DNA of 64,000 nt from Rossellomorea sp. y25. Lineage in GTDB: Bacteria; Bacillota; Bacilli; Bacillales; Bacillaceae_B. The position numbers and the translations under genes are program-made. Below the pieces are notes generated by a model, which saw nothing but the letters and a program-made list of their open reading frames with translations, did no database searches and had not been told where the DNA came from. The first letter of the stretch is position 1, and each line of letters opens with the position of its first letter. Below, one piece after another: positions 35,632-44,333 of this stretch. The DNA lies in assembly GCF_038049935.1 (NCBI RefSeq), contig NZ_CP145886.1, forward strand, positions 372,001-436,000. Direction: 5' to 3'.

Positions 35632-37405
35632 GCATATGCGAAAGAAACTGGGGGAAAACGATAAAGCGAAAGATGCAAGAGGGACGCTGCGTCGTCTTTG
35701 GGACTACCTTTCCGAAATGAAAGTGATCCTGTACCTCGTGATTTTAATGGTGTTCATTAGTTCAGCAGCAGCTCTTCTGGGACCTTTCCTTGTAGGGAAA
35801 GCGATTGATGAATACATTGTAACGAAAGAGACTTCCGGATTGATTGAGCTTGTTTTAGGTTTAATAGCCGTGTACATCTTCCATTCCCTTTCCGTATGGT
35901 TCCAGAATTATTGGATGATCGGTGTGGCTCAGGATACGGTCTACCGCTTGCGGAAGGACCTTTTTCATCAATTGCATCAACTATCGATCCCATTCTTTGA
36001 TAAACGGAAACATGGGGAGTTAATGAGCAGAGTGACAAATGATATTGATAATGTGAGTGCCACATTGAATAGCTCGTTCATTCAAATCATTTCCAGTGTC
36101 CTGACGTTGGTGGGGACTGTCTCGATCATGCTCTTGCTAAGTCCGTTGCTAACGTTGATCACGTTGACCATCGTACCTCTGATGGTTCTCGGTATGAAGT
36201 GGATTACGAAAAGGACAGGACGTTTGTTTAAACAATATCAACAAAATATCGGTGAGTTAAACGGATATATAGAAGAGACGATTTCAGGTCATAGTATTAT
36301 TAAAACCTTTTCCCGTGAGGACACTGCCATAAAGGACTTTGGAGAAAAAAATCAGCGGTTGAGAACGGCCGCGTATTGGGCCGATACCTATTCCGGGTTT
36401 ATTCCGAAGCTTATGAATGTGTTGAACAATTTAAGTTTTGCCGTCATTGCCGGAGTCGGAGGGGTCTTCGCATTAAATGGCATGATAACCATTGGAGTGA
36501 TTGTGATCTTTGCTGAATATGCCCGTCAATTCACCCGTCCGTTGAATGAGCTAGCGAACCAATATAACACGTTATTATCTGCCATTGCCGGTGCAGAGAG
36601 AGTATTTCAAATTTTAGACGAAGAGGAAGAGGCCAAGGATGAAGGTGATGCCGTGGAGATCGATTCCGTTGAAGGGAAAGTGGAATTTCAGCATGTATCC
36701 TTCTCGTATGAAAAAGGGGATCAAACGCTTCAGGATGTATCCTTCACCATAACACCGGGTGAAACCGTTGCATTGGTCGGACCGACAGGAGCAGGTAAAA
36801 CGACGATTACCAATCTACTGTCCCGTTTCTATGAACTGAATGATGGCACCATTGAGATAGATGACCAGAACATCCAAAGCATTAAACGAAAGAGTCTTCG
36901 TCAGCAGATGGGATTTGTCCTGCAGGATAGCTTCTTGTTTCAAGGAACGATTGCAGACAATATCCGCTACGGCAGACTCGATGCGGGCGATGAAGAAATA
37001 AGGGAAGCGGCTAAATTGGCCAATGCCCATTCCTTCATTGAAAAAATGCCAGAGGGCTACGCTACTTTATTAAGACATGATGGCAGTGGAATCAGCCAGG
37101 GGCAAAAACAATTATTGTCGATTGCAAGAGCGATCCTTTCAAATCCTTCCATTCTTATACTTGATGAAGCCACGAGCAGCATCGATACGATTACAGAGCT
37201 GAAGATTCAGGAAGCTCTTAAACGATTAATGATGGGAAGAACGAGCGTAGTGGTGGCCCACCGTCTCAATACCATCCGACAGGCTGATCAAATCCTGGTC
37301 CTTGATCAAGGAAGAATCATTGAACGGGGCTCTCATGATGAGCTTCTCAAGCAGAAAGGGTTCTATCATGGTTTGTTTCATAGTCAGCTGAAGGAGAGCA
37401 GTTGA
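35624..37405 (+). CDS. yfiC: heterodimeric ABC exporter subunit, YfiC-like (active site)
   Basis: 593 residues with exporter domain and ATPase domain. Walker A GPTGAGKTT, Walker B ILILDEATSSID with the catalytic Glu, and switch His in VVAHRLNT are intact, but the signature is ISQGQKQ instead of LSGGQ. It therefore complements the YfiB-like subunit: one consensus and one degenerate ATP site. Translationally coupled by an 8-bp overlap. A 20/21-bp repeat array follows 30 bp downstream. Confidence 0.9.
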   Translation: MSRHMRKKLGENDKAKDARGTLRRLWDYLSEMKVILYLVILMVFISSAAALLGPFLVGKAIDEYIVTKETSGLIELVLGLIAVYIFHSLSVWFQNYWMIGVAQDTVYRLRKDLFHQLHQLSIPFFDKRKHGELMSRVTNDIDNVSATLNSSFIQIISSVLTLVGTVSIMLLLSPLLTLITLTIVPLMVLGMKWITKRTGRLFKQYQQNIGELNGYIEETISGHSIIKTFSREDTAIKDFGEKNQRLRTAAYWADTYSGFIPKLMNVLNNLSFAVIAGVGGVFALNGMITIGVIVIFAEYARQFTRPLNELANQYNTLLSAIAGAERVFQILDEEEEAKDEGDAVEIDSVEGKVEFQHVSFSYEKGDQTLQDVSFTITPGETVALVGPTGAGKTTITNLLSRFYELNDGTIEIDDQNIQSIKRKSLRQQMGFVLQDSFLFQGTIADNIRYGRLDAGDEEIREAAKLANAHSFIEKMPEGYATLLRHDGSGISQGQKQLLSIARAILSNPSILILDEATSSIDTITELKIQEALKRLMMGRTSVVVAHRLNTIRQADQILVLDQGRIIERGSHDELLKQKGFYHGLFHSQLKESS

Positions 37406-37438
37406 TGGATTGTGTGAATTTGCGAGGGAATACCGGTT

Positions 37439-37531
37439 TTGAAAATAAATTCTTAGATTTGAAAGTAAAATCGGTGGAATTGAAAATATAATGCGAAATT
37501 TGAAAATAAAAGTAGAGATTTTGAAAATAAA
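37439..37531. repeat. 20/21-bp tandem array, five TTGAAAATAAA-type cores
   Basis: Cores at 37439, 37459 (TTGAAAGTAAA), 37480 (TTGAAAATATA), 37500 and 37521; unit lengths 20, 21, 20, 21. This is the reverse complement of the array at 19589-19681, with unrelated spacers. Confidence 0.85.
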
Positions 37532-37585
37532 ATGGAAATCGACTGCGAAACAGAGAGAGATACGAACTGCATTCACCCAGAACAT

Positions 37586-37929
37586 AAAAAAACACCTCAA
37601 AAGTCAGCACTTTTGAGGTGTTTTTACCTTGTAGAGGGGCTAATCATCCCGTTAGCGATCCCTCTGATATTGCCTTAATCGGATAAAGGCAACTCTGTAA
37701 CTTGCAACATCACAAGTAATATATTTATATCTTGAACGTTGTTTGCAGATAATAAACAGCCGCGGGCAATTCCTTGAGTCGTTTGATATACCTAAACGAC
37801 GTAAGCCCTACCTCTCTTACATCCTAACGGCTCCGAAGCCGATCCAGTGTGAATAAGTTGTTAAATCAAAACAGAATAGAATTACGAATTATCTTCTCTA
37901 TCGTTTCAATGTATGTTACAAGGTTACAA
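37586..37929 (-). ncRNA. unidentified structured non-coding RNA
   Basis: Transcript inferred from about 37929 down to 37586. A consensus sigma-A promoter (TTGACA, 17 bases, TATATT) ends about seven bases before the first stem. ACCTTGTA at 37924-37917 pairs perfectly with TACAAGGT at 37633-37626, closing a domain of 299 nt. Inside are hairpins at 37841-37828 (CGGCTTCGGAGCCG), 37800-37778 (GTCGTTT/AAACGAC), 37691-37671 (TGCCTT/AAGGCA) and 37664-37634 (GAGGG, GCTAA pair with TTAGC, CCCTC). A perfect terminator (37625-37587) follows the closing stem at once. There is no open frame of interest and no minus-strand gene downstream, so it should be trans-acting. It does not look like 6S, SRP, tmRNA or RNase P RNA by the sequences I know. 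Confidence 0.8.
37587..37625. terminator. bidirectional terminator (end of the ncRNA)
   Basis: AAAACACCTCAAAAGT and ACTTTTGAGGTGTTTT form a perfect 16-bp stem with a four-base loop; T runs on both strands. Confidence 0.92.
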
Positions 37930-37935
37930 TAAATA

Positions 37936-37964
37936 AATATAACATCAATATTAAAACGTGTCAA
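37936..37964 (-). promoter_or_regulatory. sigma-A promoter of the ncRNA
   Basis: On the minus strand TTGACA (37964-37959), 17 bases, TATATT (37941-37936). It lies just downstream of the YdaG-like stop codon. Confidence 0.85.
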
Positions 37965-37975
37965 GGGAATTTCGA

Positions 37976-38398
37976 TTATAATTCAAGCGACTGCGGCGAA
38001 TCCTCATCGTCATTCATTAAGCGGATGGCGGTGGGTTGAATTTTTAAGACGATGTAATTCGGGTCGTCCGGACCTTCAAACCATCTTTTCATATGGTCAT
38101 TCCAAAGTTTTTCCTTATAATGAGTGGACTCTTCAATGGAGGCACGACCTTCGATTTCCACGAAAGTATCCCCATACCCCTCTCCTTCGTAACCAAGAAG
38201 GATATGTACATTAGGATTGTCCTCAATTTCATCTGTCTTATGTGTTTCCTTGCTTGTTGGCGTATACAGAGTCAGGTCATCATGAGAAAACGTCATATAA
38301 CGGGAATGAGGCTTATTATTTTTAACCGTTGCCAGTGTCCCTACTTTGCTTTCATCGAGCACTTTTAAGATTTGTTGTTTCAGTTCAGCTTGTGACAC
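37976..38398 (-). CDS. ydaG: general stress protein 26-like, pyridoxamine phosphate oxidase fold
   Basis: 140 residues, the same length as B. subtilis YdaG. The split-barrel flavin fold is recognisable from VGTLATVKNNKPHSRYMTFSHDDLTLYTPTSKETHKTDEIEDNPNVHILLGY and WFEGPDDPNYIVLKIQPTAIRLM near the end. The family binds FMN or a related flavin; the substrate is not known. In B. subtilis ydaG is a sigma-B gene; here a matching sigma-B-like promoter is at 38438-38463. GTG start after AAAGGAG. Confidence 0.9.
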   Translation of the reverse strand: MSQAELKQQILKVLDESKVGTLATVKNNKPHSRYMTFSHDDLTLYTPTSKETHKTDEIEDNPNVHILLGYEGEGYGDTFVEIEGRASIEESTHYKEKLWNDHMKRWFEGPDDPNYIVLKIQPTAIRLMNDDEDSPQSLEL

Positions 38399-38437
38399 TC
38401 AATCCATCTCCTTTAATGGTTCATTTATATCCATACT

Positions 38438-38463
38438 ATTCCTTTTCTTAAGGTGAAATAAAC
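38438..38463 (-). promoter_or_regulatory. sigma-B-like promoter of ydaG
   Basis: On the minus strand GTTTAT (38463-38458), 14 bases, AGGAAT (38443-38438), five of six matches to each half of the consensus. Same 14-base spacing as the site at 25671-25696. Confidence 0.6.
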
Positions 38464-38510
38464 ATGGGAATGTGTAATTGGGGTGCTGTCCGGGAATAAC
38501 GGAAATAACA

Positions 38511-39182
38511 ATGAAACTAAGGATGATGAGCGTGATACCGGAAGAATTAGTCGATATCTGTAAGAAAAGGATGGAGCCCTATCCCTGTGAGGGGTTTGTA
38601 TACGGACGCGGCCCAGTGAAGCCGACGATCATGATTGTCGGGGAAGCCCCGGGTGAAACCGAGATTCATAATGGAATGCCATTTAGCGGACGGGCAGGAA
38701 AAGTCCTGGATGAGTTCTTTCGTTATATAGAGGTTCCACGGGAAGATATATATTTTACCTCGTCGGTCAGAAGCAGACCTTATAAAGTTGTCCCTAAGAA
38801 AGTAGGGGATGAGATCATAGAGAAGAAGTACAATAGGGCCCCGAATCTGAAGGAACAGCTGGCACATGCACCCATTCTGGATTATGAGCTGCAGCATATT
38901 AAGCCAAAACAGCTTGTGACATTGGGGAATATCGGGTTACAGAGGCTGCTGGGGAAACGCTATACCATTTCTCAAGCGCACGGCCAGTTAATTGAATCGA
39001 AAGTCAGAAGGTTGAAAGATCTTCAGTCAAATGAGTGGATCATGAGTGAAGAAAGCTACTCAATCTTTCCAACCTTTCATCCTGCATCGATTTTCTACAA
39101 TCGCTCTTTAGAAAAAGAAATATACAAAGACCTGGATAAGTTGAAAGAAATACTGGGAAGAAGTCATAATAAAGGAGGCTGA
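38511..39182 (+). CDS. uracil-DNA glycosylase superfamily protein
   Basis: 223 residues. Motifs of the UDG superfamily: IMIVGEAPGETEIHNGMPFSGRAGKVLDEFF (motif 1 with the catalytic-loop GEAPGE), YFTSSVRSRP, and TFHPASIFYN as the minor-groove loop. Family-4-like enzymes carry four iron-sulfur cysteines; only CKKRMEPYPC near the N-terminus is visible, so cluster binding is doubtful. Probable base-excision repair or related nucleotide activity. The TTG at 38478 is in frame but unsupported; ATG 38511 is chosen although its ribosome binding site (GGAAA) is weak. Divergent from ydaG. Confidence 0.8.
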   Translation: MKLRMMSVIPEELVDICKKRMEPYPCEGFVYGRGPVKPTIMIVGEAPGETEIHNGMPFSGRAGKVLDEFFRYIEVPREDIYFTSSVRSRPYKVVPKKVGDEIIEKKYNRAPNLKEQLAHAPILDYELQHIKPKQLVTLGNIGLQRLLGKRYTISQAHGQLIESKVRRLKDLQSNEWIMSEESYSIFPTFHPASIFYNRSLEKEIYKDLDKLKEILGRSHNKGG

Positions 39183-39207
39183 CATCTATGGAGTGTCAGC
39201 CTCCTTT
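39171..39207. terminator. bidirectional terminator
   Basis: AAAGGAGGCTGACA and TGTCAGCCTCCTTT form a perfect 14-bp stem between the convergent UDG-fold and SASP genes; the left arm overlaps the UDG stop codon. Confidence 0.9.
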
Positions 39208-39210
39208 ACG

Positions 39211-39459
39211 CTAATTCTTGTTTAAATTCTCCTGAGCCATTCTCACAAGTTCCTTCACCATGTTACCGCCAATCCTTCCGCCAACTTTTCCTGCTTGCTC
39301 CGATGTTAATTTTCCGTTATATCCTCTTTGAAGAGGAATGCCTTGCTCTCTGGCAATTTCATATTTCGCTTCTTTGGGATCTTGCGTACCGGAAACTTTG
39401 GCTTTTAATTGATCCATTGCAGCTCGGGATTCAGGTACAAGAAGTTTTCGTTTCGACAT
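39211..39459 (-). CDS. alpha/beta-type small acid-soluble spore protein
   Basis: 82 residues. The hallmark segments of alpha/beta SASPs are all present: AKYEIAREQGIPLQRGYNGKLTSEQAGKVGGRIGGNMVKELVRMAQENL, with the GPR protease cleavage region around YEIAREQGI. These proteins coat and protect DNA in the forespore and supply amino acids on germination. They are normally made under sigma-G control; no convincing sigma-G promoter could be fixed by eye. The ribosome binding site is AAGGGGTG. This gene is direct evidence that the organism makes endospores. Confidence 0.97.
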   Translation of the reverse strand: MSKRKLLVPESRAAMDQLKAKVSGTQDPKEAKYEIAREQGIPLQRGYNGKLTSEQAGKVGGRIGGNMVKELVRMAQENLNKN

Positions 39460-39637
39460 ATTATCACCCCTTTTTTAGATTGCCCAAATATTTTTTTATG
39501 AGTATAGAGTCTTGACATATAAGGGTTTTTCCACGTTTAAGAAAATTTCGTCACAAAAAAAGATTGTCTAATTTGTGTCAAATAAAATATAATTCTTAAT
39601 AGTTAGATTATTTTTAAAAAGAAAAGGGGGAAATGCC

Positions 39638-41095
39638 GTGGAAGAATTAGTTGGCAAGTTGGTAGGAATACTTTGGTCTCCGGTCATGATTTACTTCTGT
39701 TTGGGTGTGGGATTATTATTTTCTATTTTAACGAAGTTTTTACAAGTCCGGTTGATTAAAGATATGGTGGTTCAAATGTTTAAGGGTGGTAGCTCCAAAG
39801 CAGGTGTGTCTTCATTCCAGGCCTTGGCGCTGTCGTTATCAGGACGTGTCGGGACAGGGAACATCGCCGGTACTGCAACGGCCATCGCTTTCGGTGGTCC
39901 AGGGGCGGTATTCTGGATGTGGACGATTGCATTCATCGGCGCAAGCAGTGCCTTCATTGAGTCCACACTTGCTCAAATTTACAAAGTGAAGCAGGATGGG
40001 GAATACCGTGGAGGGCCAGCCTATTACATTGAAAAAGGGATCGGCTGGAAATGGTATGCCGTGCTATTCTCACTTGCTACATTGCTTGCAATGAGTATTT
40101 TAATGCCTGGAATTCAATCAAACTCCATCGCATTAGGTCTTGAAAATGCATTCGGTCTTAGCACAACGGTAACGGGTATTGGTCTTGTCGTGTTAATCGG
40201 GGTCATCATTTTCGGTGGGGTCAAACGGATCGCTGGAGTAGCTTCTTACGTAGTCCCATTTATGGCGATTGCCTATATTCTTCTATCTCTTATCATTGTA
40301 GGAATGAATATCACTGAAATCCCGGCAGTTTTTGCTCTTATCTTCAAGAGTGCATTCGGCTTTGATTCAGCATTCGGTGGAATCATCGGGATGGCTGTGT
40401 CTTGGGGAGTGAAACGTGGAATCTATTCCAACGAAGCAGGTCAAGGTACAGGACCGCATGCTGCAGCGGCAGCTGAAGTGTCCCACCCTGCTAAACAAGG
40501 TCTGGTTCAAGCGTTCTCCGTTTACATCGATACTCTTCTGGTTTGTTCGGCAACAGCATTCATGATCTTGTTTACTGGATCCTTCAACACAGAAGCACCT
40601 GATGGAACCATGCTTGCGAACAATTTAGAAGGCATCGAAGCGGGGCCTGGTTATACACAGGCAGCGATTGAATCAGTCATCCCTGGATTCGGAGCATCAT
40701 TCGTCGCGATTGCATTATTCTTCTTTGCTTTTACAACTATTATGGCTTACTACTACATGGCGGAAACGAATGTTGCCTACCTATTGAGAGGTAAGAATTC
40801 AAAAGTCGCGATGACCATCTTAAAGTTTGTTCTGCTTGCTGCTACATTCTACGGAGCAGTGAGAGAAGCCGCTTTAGCATGGGCGTTGGGTGATATTGGT
40901 CTTGGAATCATGGTATGGCTGAACTTAATCGCCATCCTTATCCTGGCCAAACCTGCTTTAAAAGCACTCAAGGATTATGAAGAACAGAAGAAGCAAGGTC
41001 TTGACCCAGTCTTCAACTCTACAAAGCTCGGTATCAAGAATGCAGAGTTCTGGGAGCAAGAGTATAAAGTAGAAGATAAAGAAAATGCATCTTAA
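39638..41095 (+). CDS. AGCS-family alanine/glycine:cation symporter
   Basis: 485 residues, about 11 membrane segments. Family signature GRVGTGNIAGTATAIAFGGPGAVFWMW (residues ~68-95), with NEAGQGTGPHAAAAAEVSHPAKQGLVQ further on. AGCS members take up alanine, glycine or glutamine with Na+ or H+ (AlsT, GlnT and YrbD in B. subtilis); which one applies here is undecided. GTG start after AGGGGGA. The gene stands alone between two terminators (39171-39207 and 41102-41140). Confidence 0.92.
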   Translation: MEELVGKLVGILWSPVMIYFCLGVGLLFSILTKFLQVRLIKDMVVQMFKGGSSKAGVSSFQALALSLSGRVGTGNIAGTATAIAFGGPGAVFWMWTIAFIGASSAFIESTLAQIYKVKQDGEYRGGPAYYIEKGIGWKWYAVLFSLATLLAMSILMPGIQSNSIALGLENAFGLSTTVTGIGLVVLIGVIIFGGVKRIAGVASYVVPFMAIAYILLSLIIVGMNITEIPAVFALIFKSAFGFDSAFGGIIGMAVSWGVKRGIYSNEAGQGTGPHAAAAAEVSHPAKQGLVQAFSVYIDTLLVCSATAFMILFTGSFNTEAPDGTMLANNLEGIEAGPGYTQAAIESVIPGFGASFVAIALFFFAFTTIMAYYYMAETNVAYLLRGKNSKVAMTILKFVLLAATFYGAVREAALAWALGDIGLGIMVWLNLIAILILAKPALKALKDYEEQKKQGLDPVFNSTKLGIKNAEFWEQEYKVEDKENAS

Positions 41096-41101
41096 CCTAC
41101 C

Positions 41102-41140
41102 AAAAAAACCTGATGCCTGTATGGGCAACAGGTTTTTTTT
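41102..41140 (+). terminator. terminator after AGCS gene
   Basis: AAAAAACCTG with CAGGTTTTTT, plus an inner TGCC/GGGCA pair, then T run. Confidence 0.88.
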
Positions 41141-41159
41141 ATTGTTCTTTTCGCGAAAA

Positions 41160-41228
41160 CGAGCACCTGTAGCGAAAATCAACCAGCACTTACCTTTTAC
41201 AGCAACAACGTTTACGGAAACAGCCTTT
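41160..41228. repeat. short intergenic repeat family D, copy 1
   Basis: GAGCACCTGTAGCGAAAATC followed by AACCAGC...ACAGCAACAACGTTTACGGAAACAGCC. Copy 2 is at 45872-45945. Both resemble the right end of the family C element (15942-15962). Confidence 0.6.
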
Positions 41229-41243
41229 CATAAAACAGTCACA

Positions 41244-41722
41244 TTATTTTGAAACAGGACTCTCAATCTTAGAATAAAGCCGTTCTCCGACATATTTCTG
41301 AAATACATACATAAGCAATGCTTTAATGGAAAACAGGACAGTTAACTGGTATTGCTTTAAACGGATCAGGTTCCATACACCAAGATTTTTGAATAAGGAG
41401 TAAAATGGGTATGTAAAGAACATATCGACCAGAAAATTAACAAGCACATAAAGATAAAAATTTTTATAGGTGAATTTGAGGATCCAAACAGAACCGCTCA
41501 AAAATACCCCAATCACAAAAGGCATAATACCATTCACTTTCGGGAAAAGCCTGGTGTGGTGGTGATGGTCCACCATTTCACCCTTTCTGCAAAAACATTT
41601 TCTGAATAAACGAGTAATGACATAAATATAGAGGCAGGTAAATATTTTTTTAAGCTCTCTTTTCCTGCTAGTAAGAGGAATACCCAAGAAACGAGCATCA
41701 GAAAAAAGTATGTACAGTTCAT
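41244..41722 (-). pseudogene. frameshifted small membrane protein gene
   Basis: Two overlapping frames make one protein. The first (41722 to about 41540) reads MNCTYFFLMLVSWVFLLLAG ... VKWWTITTTPGFSRK and then hits a stop; the second continues as VNGIMPFVIGVFLSGSVWILKF ... QKYVGERLYSKIESPVSK to 41244. Inserting one base in the run TTTTCCCGAAA (minus strand, 41548-41538) joins them as GFSPKVNGIMPF, in keeping with small four-helix Bacillus membrane proteins. Either the gene is broken, or the run hides a sequencing error, or it undergoes programmed slippage. The 200-residue frame beginning at 41846 is not a better gene model, because its N-terminal part is a shadow. Confidence 0.65.
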
Positions 41723-41927
41723 TTCTTTTATGAACCACGGTGACTCCTCCTAAAGGATGACGAGATACCTTACTCATAGATTGGTTTAATGAAAATAGAA
41801 TTATACGGATAATAGTAAAATGTATTCCCATCAGATTAGTAGACAATATCTTTGAGTTAGACGTCTAAATTGATTATGATAATTAGAAGAAGTAAACGCG
41901 TGACTTTTATCAGGAGGTGCTATTTCA

Positions 41928-43094
41928 TTGGACTTATATGAACCGTATATACAGAATGACCGTCAAAGAAAGCTGGTTGATTTAGCTGGTGGGCTGGCTG
42001 ATGCGTTTGATGAACGAGGGGAAGCGTATGACCGTGAAGATGCCTTTCCTTATGAAAATTTCAATGACCTGAAGAAAAAGGGATATGGAACTTTATCTCT
42101 TCCTAAAGAGTACGGCGGAGAAGAAATCAGCTTATATGAGCTGGTGATGATTCAAGAAAGGCTTGCTACAGGGGACGCAGCAACGGCTTTGTCCATTGGC
42201 TGGCATCTCGGAGGATTGATGGAACTGACGGAAACCCGGACGTGGGATGAAGGGGTGTTTAAGGAGCTTTGTGAGGAGATTATAGTGAACAATGCTCTTA
42301 TTAACCGGGCAGCATCTGAACCGGCAACGGGGAGCCCCACTCGTGGAGGACTTCCCGAAACCAAAGCAGTGAAAACGGAAGAAGGATGGAAAGTAAGCGG
42401 CAGGAAATCTTTTACTTCTATGGCGAGAATTCTGGATTATTCTTTAGTATCGGCAACAATCGGTGACACCCAAGAAAAAGGATTCTTCTTGGTGAATCAT
42501 GATCTGGAAGGAGTAAGTTTGGAAGAAACATGGGACACGATTTCCATGAAGGGAACGGGCAGTGATGATCTCGTCCTAACAGATGTCCTTCTTCCATCTT
42601 CTGCCCTGGTAGAACGTGATCGTGCAAATCCAAGAGGGAAGAATGATCTTCCTAAAGCATGGCTCCTGCACATTCCGGCTTGCTATATAGGAGTTGCGAT
42701 TGCAGCACGCAACTATGCCATCCAATTTGCGAAGGACTATTCACCAAACAGTTTACCGGGACCGATCAAGGATGTACCTGAAGTTCAACGGAAAATTGGT
42801 GAAATAGAATTAGAACTATTTAAGGCCAGGCAAATTCTCTATTCAGTAGCTGACAAGTGGGTGATGGAGCCTCAAAAACGGAAAGATATGGCTTTAGAGC
42901 TTGCTTCTGTAAAACATGTTGTGACGAACAGCGCCTTTCACATTGTGGACATCGCCATGAGGATCGTTGGAGCAAAAAGTCTGTTCCTCTCGAACCCGAT
43001 GCAGCGTTATTATCGTGATGTGAGGGCAGGCCTTCACAATCCGCCCATGGATGATATGGTGATTGGAATGTTAGCGAATAACGCATTAAAATAA
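41928..43094 (+). CDS. acyl-CoA dehydrogenase family protein (YdbM-like)
   Basis: 388 residues. Standard three-domain ACAD layout: N-terminal helices (YEEL-type LSLPKEYGGEEISLYELVMIQERLA), central beta domain with ASEPATGSPTRGG (the flavin/acyl binding motif) and KVSGRKSFTSMA, C-terminal helices ending in QRYYRDVRAGLHNPPMDD. The catalytic Glu position of true dehydrogenases cannot be assigned surely; the ending is also seen in flavin-dependent monooxygenases. Length fits B. subtilis YdbM. TTG start after AGGAGGTG. Monocistronic; terminator at 43107-43137. Confidence 0.85.
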   Translation: MDLYEPYIQNDRQRKLVDLAGGLADAFDERGEAYDREDAFPYENFNDLKKKGYGTLSLPKEYGGEEISLYELVMIQERLATGDAATALSIGWHLGGLMELTETRTWDEGVFKELCEEIIVNNALINRAASEPATGSPTRGGLPETKAVKTEEGWKVSGRKSFTSMARILDYSLVSATIGDTQEKGFFLVNHDLEGVSLEETWDTISMKGTGSDDLVLTDVLLPSSALVERDRANPRGKNDLPKAWLLHIPACYIGVAIAARNYAIQFAKDYSPNSLPGPIKDVPEVQRKIGEIELELFKARQILYSVADKWVMEPQKRKDMALELASVKHVVTNSAFHIVDIAMRIVGAKSLFLSNPMQRYYRDVRAGLHNPPMDDMVIGMLANNALK

Positions 43095-43106
43095 GATTTC
43101 AATAGA

Positions 43107-43137
43107 AAAGGTATAGACAGTATTTGTCTATACCTTT
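43107..43137. terminator. bidirectional terminator
   Basis: AAAGGTATAGACA and TGTCTATACCTTT (nearly perfect) between convergent genes. Confidence 0.85.
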
Positions 43138-43145
43138 ATGAGTGT

Positions 43146-44216
43146 CTATGGGTGTAACGTTTTCTCCAGTACAGTTTGATGCTGAGCTTCTAACACATGT
43201 ATTTCACTAAGCTCCTCTATCAGGTCATGAATGGATAGTAGTTCGTATAGCATGACCGTTTCACAGGAAAAATGATGCTTCATGGACTGAAAAGGTTTCG
43301 TATGAAGCCCCTCTTGATCTTCCCAGAATTCCTCCAGGAGATCTTTCATGAGAGTGAAATGTTGTTCAGGTATGTGAAACGACGGATGATGCATGATGCT
43401 TTTTAACGATTGGGTGGCATGTAAGATGCGATCTTTCTCTTCCTCACTGAATGAATACTGAACCGGTAAGTAAATTAAGTTCCCAATATGAAAAAGGATC
43501 TGCCTTAAAAGGTTAAGTTTTTTGTACTCATAATGGAAATAACGCAATTCCTCACGACTGGAGCGGTGAAGCTTCCATTCTTCCTTTTGATATTCGCAAA
43601 GGGTGTCCGTCGATTCTATGTCTCTTAAAATATCGTTGAAGATCATTTTTGTATCCCGGTGAAGAGAGTGATTCTGTAGAACTTCAGATCCTCTTTTTTC
43701 TAATAAATTGCCCGTTTTGAAATAGAGATTATGAATCTTGGTCGTGATCGTTTTCGAGTATTTTGGTGGAAGGATCCACAAGTTCACTAATGTAGACACA
43801 ATCAGCCCGATCGTGGTCGTGCCCAGTCGAATGAAAAAGGTAGCTACATAGTGATCGTGTATGGTGGGGATCATGGCAATCCCTGTTAATGTTGCGACCA
43901 GAATGCCTGCCCCTAAATGAAGTTTGTGGCAGGTGATGATTGTGAGCAGTGCCACCAGTGCATATGTAATGGGGTGATCCCCGAATGTGGAAGCAATGAT
44001 CACCGCAAATAGTGCTCCTATAGCTGAAGCGGGAAAACGAATGAATGCTTTCTTGATTGAATTGGCGGCTGTGGGCTCGATGGTGACTATGGCTGTAATG
44101 ACGGCAAAAGTCGCTGGCCAATCTAAAAGCTCACACACAAGAGCCGTTAAAAAAACGGCAATACCGGTCTTGGCAATTCTACCTCCGACAAATTGAATTT
44201 TTTTGAGAAACTCCAT
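43146..44216 (-). CDS. FUSC / aromatic acid exporter family protein
   Basis: 356 residues. The N-terminal 155 residues contain about six membrane helices with GRIAKTGIAVFLTALVCELLDWPATFAVITAIVTIEPT, the opening of the aromatic-acid-exporter (DUF939/FUSC) family; the remainder is a soluble helical domain. Family members are thought to export aromatic acids or related anions, but most Gram-positive examples are untested. GAGGG precedes the ATG. Confidence 0.85.
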   Translation of the reverse strand: MEFLKKIQFVGGRIAKTGIAVFLTALVCELLDWPATFAVITAIVTIEPTAANSIKKAFIRFPASAIGALFAVIIASTFGDHPITYALVALLTIITCHKLHLGAGILVATLTGIAMIPTIHDHYVATFFIRLGTTTIGLIVSTLVNLWILPPKYSKTITTKIHNLYFKTGNLLEKRGSEVLQNHSLHRDTKMIFNDILRDIESTDTLCEYQKEEWKLHRSSREELRYFHYEYKKLNLLRQILFHIGNLIYLPVQYSFSEEEKDRILHATQSLKSIMHHPSFHIPEQHFTLMKDLLEEFWEDQEGLHTKPFQSMKHHFSCETVMLYELLSIHDLIEELSEIHVLEAQHQTVLEKTLHP

Positions 44217-44292
44217 AATTTAACCCTCTTTTATAAATGGCTGTCGCCTTCATTATAAAGTAAGAAAAACCCAATTGAAATAAATGGACAAA

Positions 44293-44324
44293 AAAAGAAC
44301 TGTTCCCGGAACAGTCCTTTTTTA
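44293..44324 (-). terminator. terminator of the receiver-like gene
   Basis: AAAGAACTGTTCC and GGAACAGTCCTTT form the stem; T runs flank both sides. Confidence 0.8.
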
Positions 44325-44333
44325 TATGATAAC

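Noticed and set aside
37621..37930. Plus-strand RNA or riboswitch for a downstream gene
   Set aside because: The promoter, closing stem order and terminator only make sense on the minus strand; the plus-strand side starts with a terminator.
41534..41722. Independent 62-residue protein
   Set aside because: It continues naturally in the neighbouring frame, so it is treated as the first half of a frameshifted gene.
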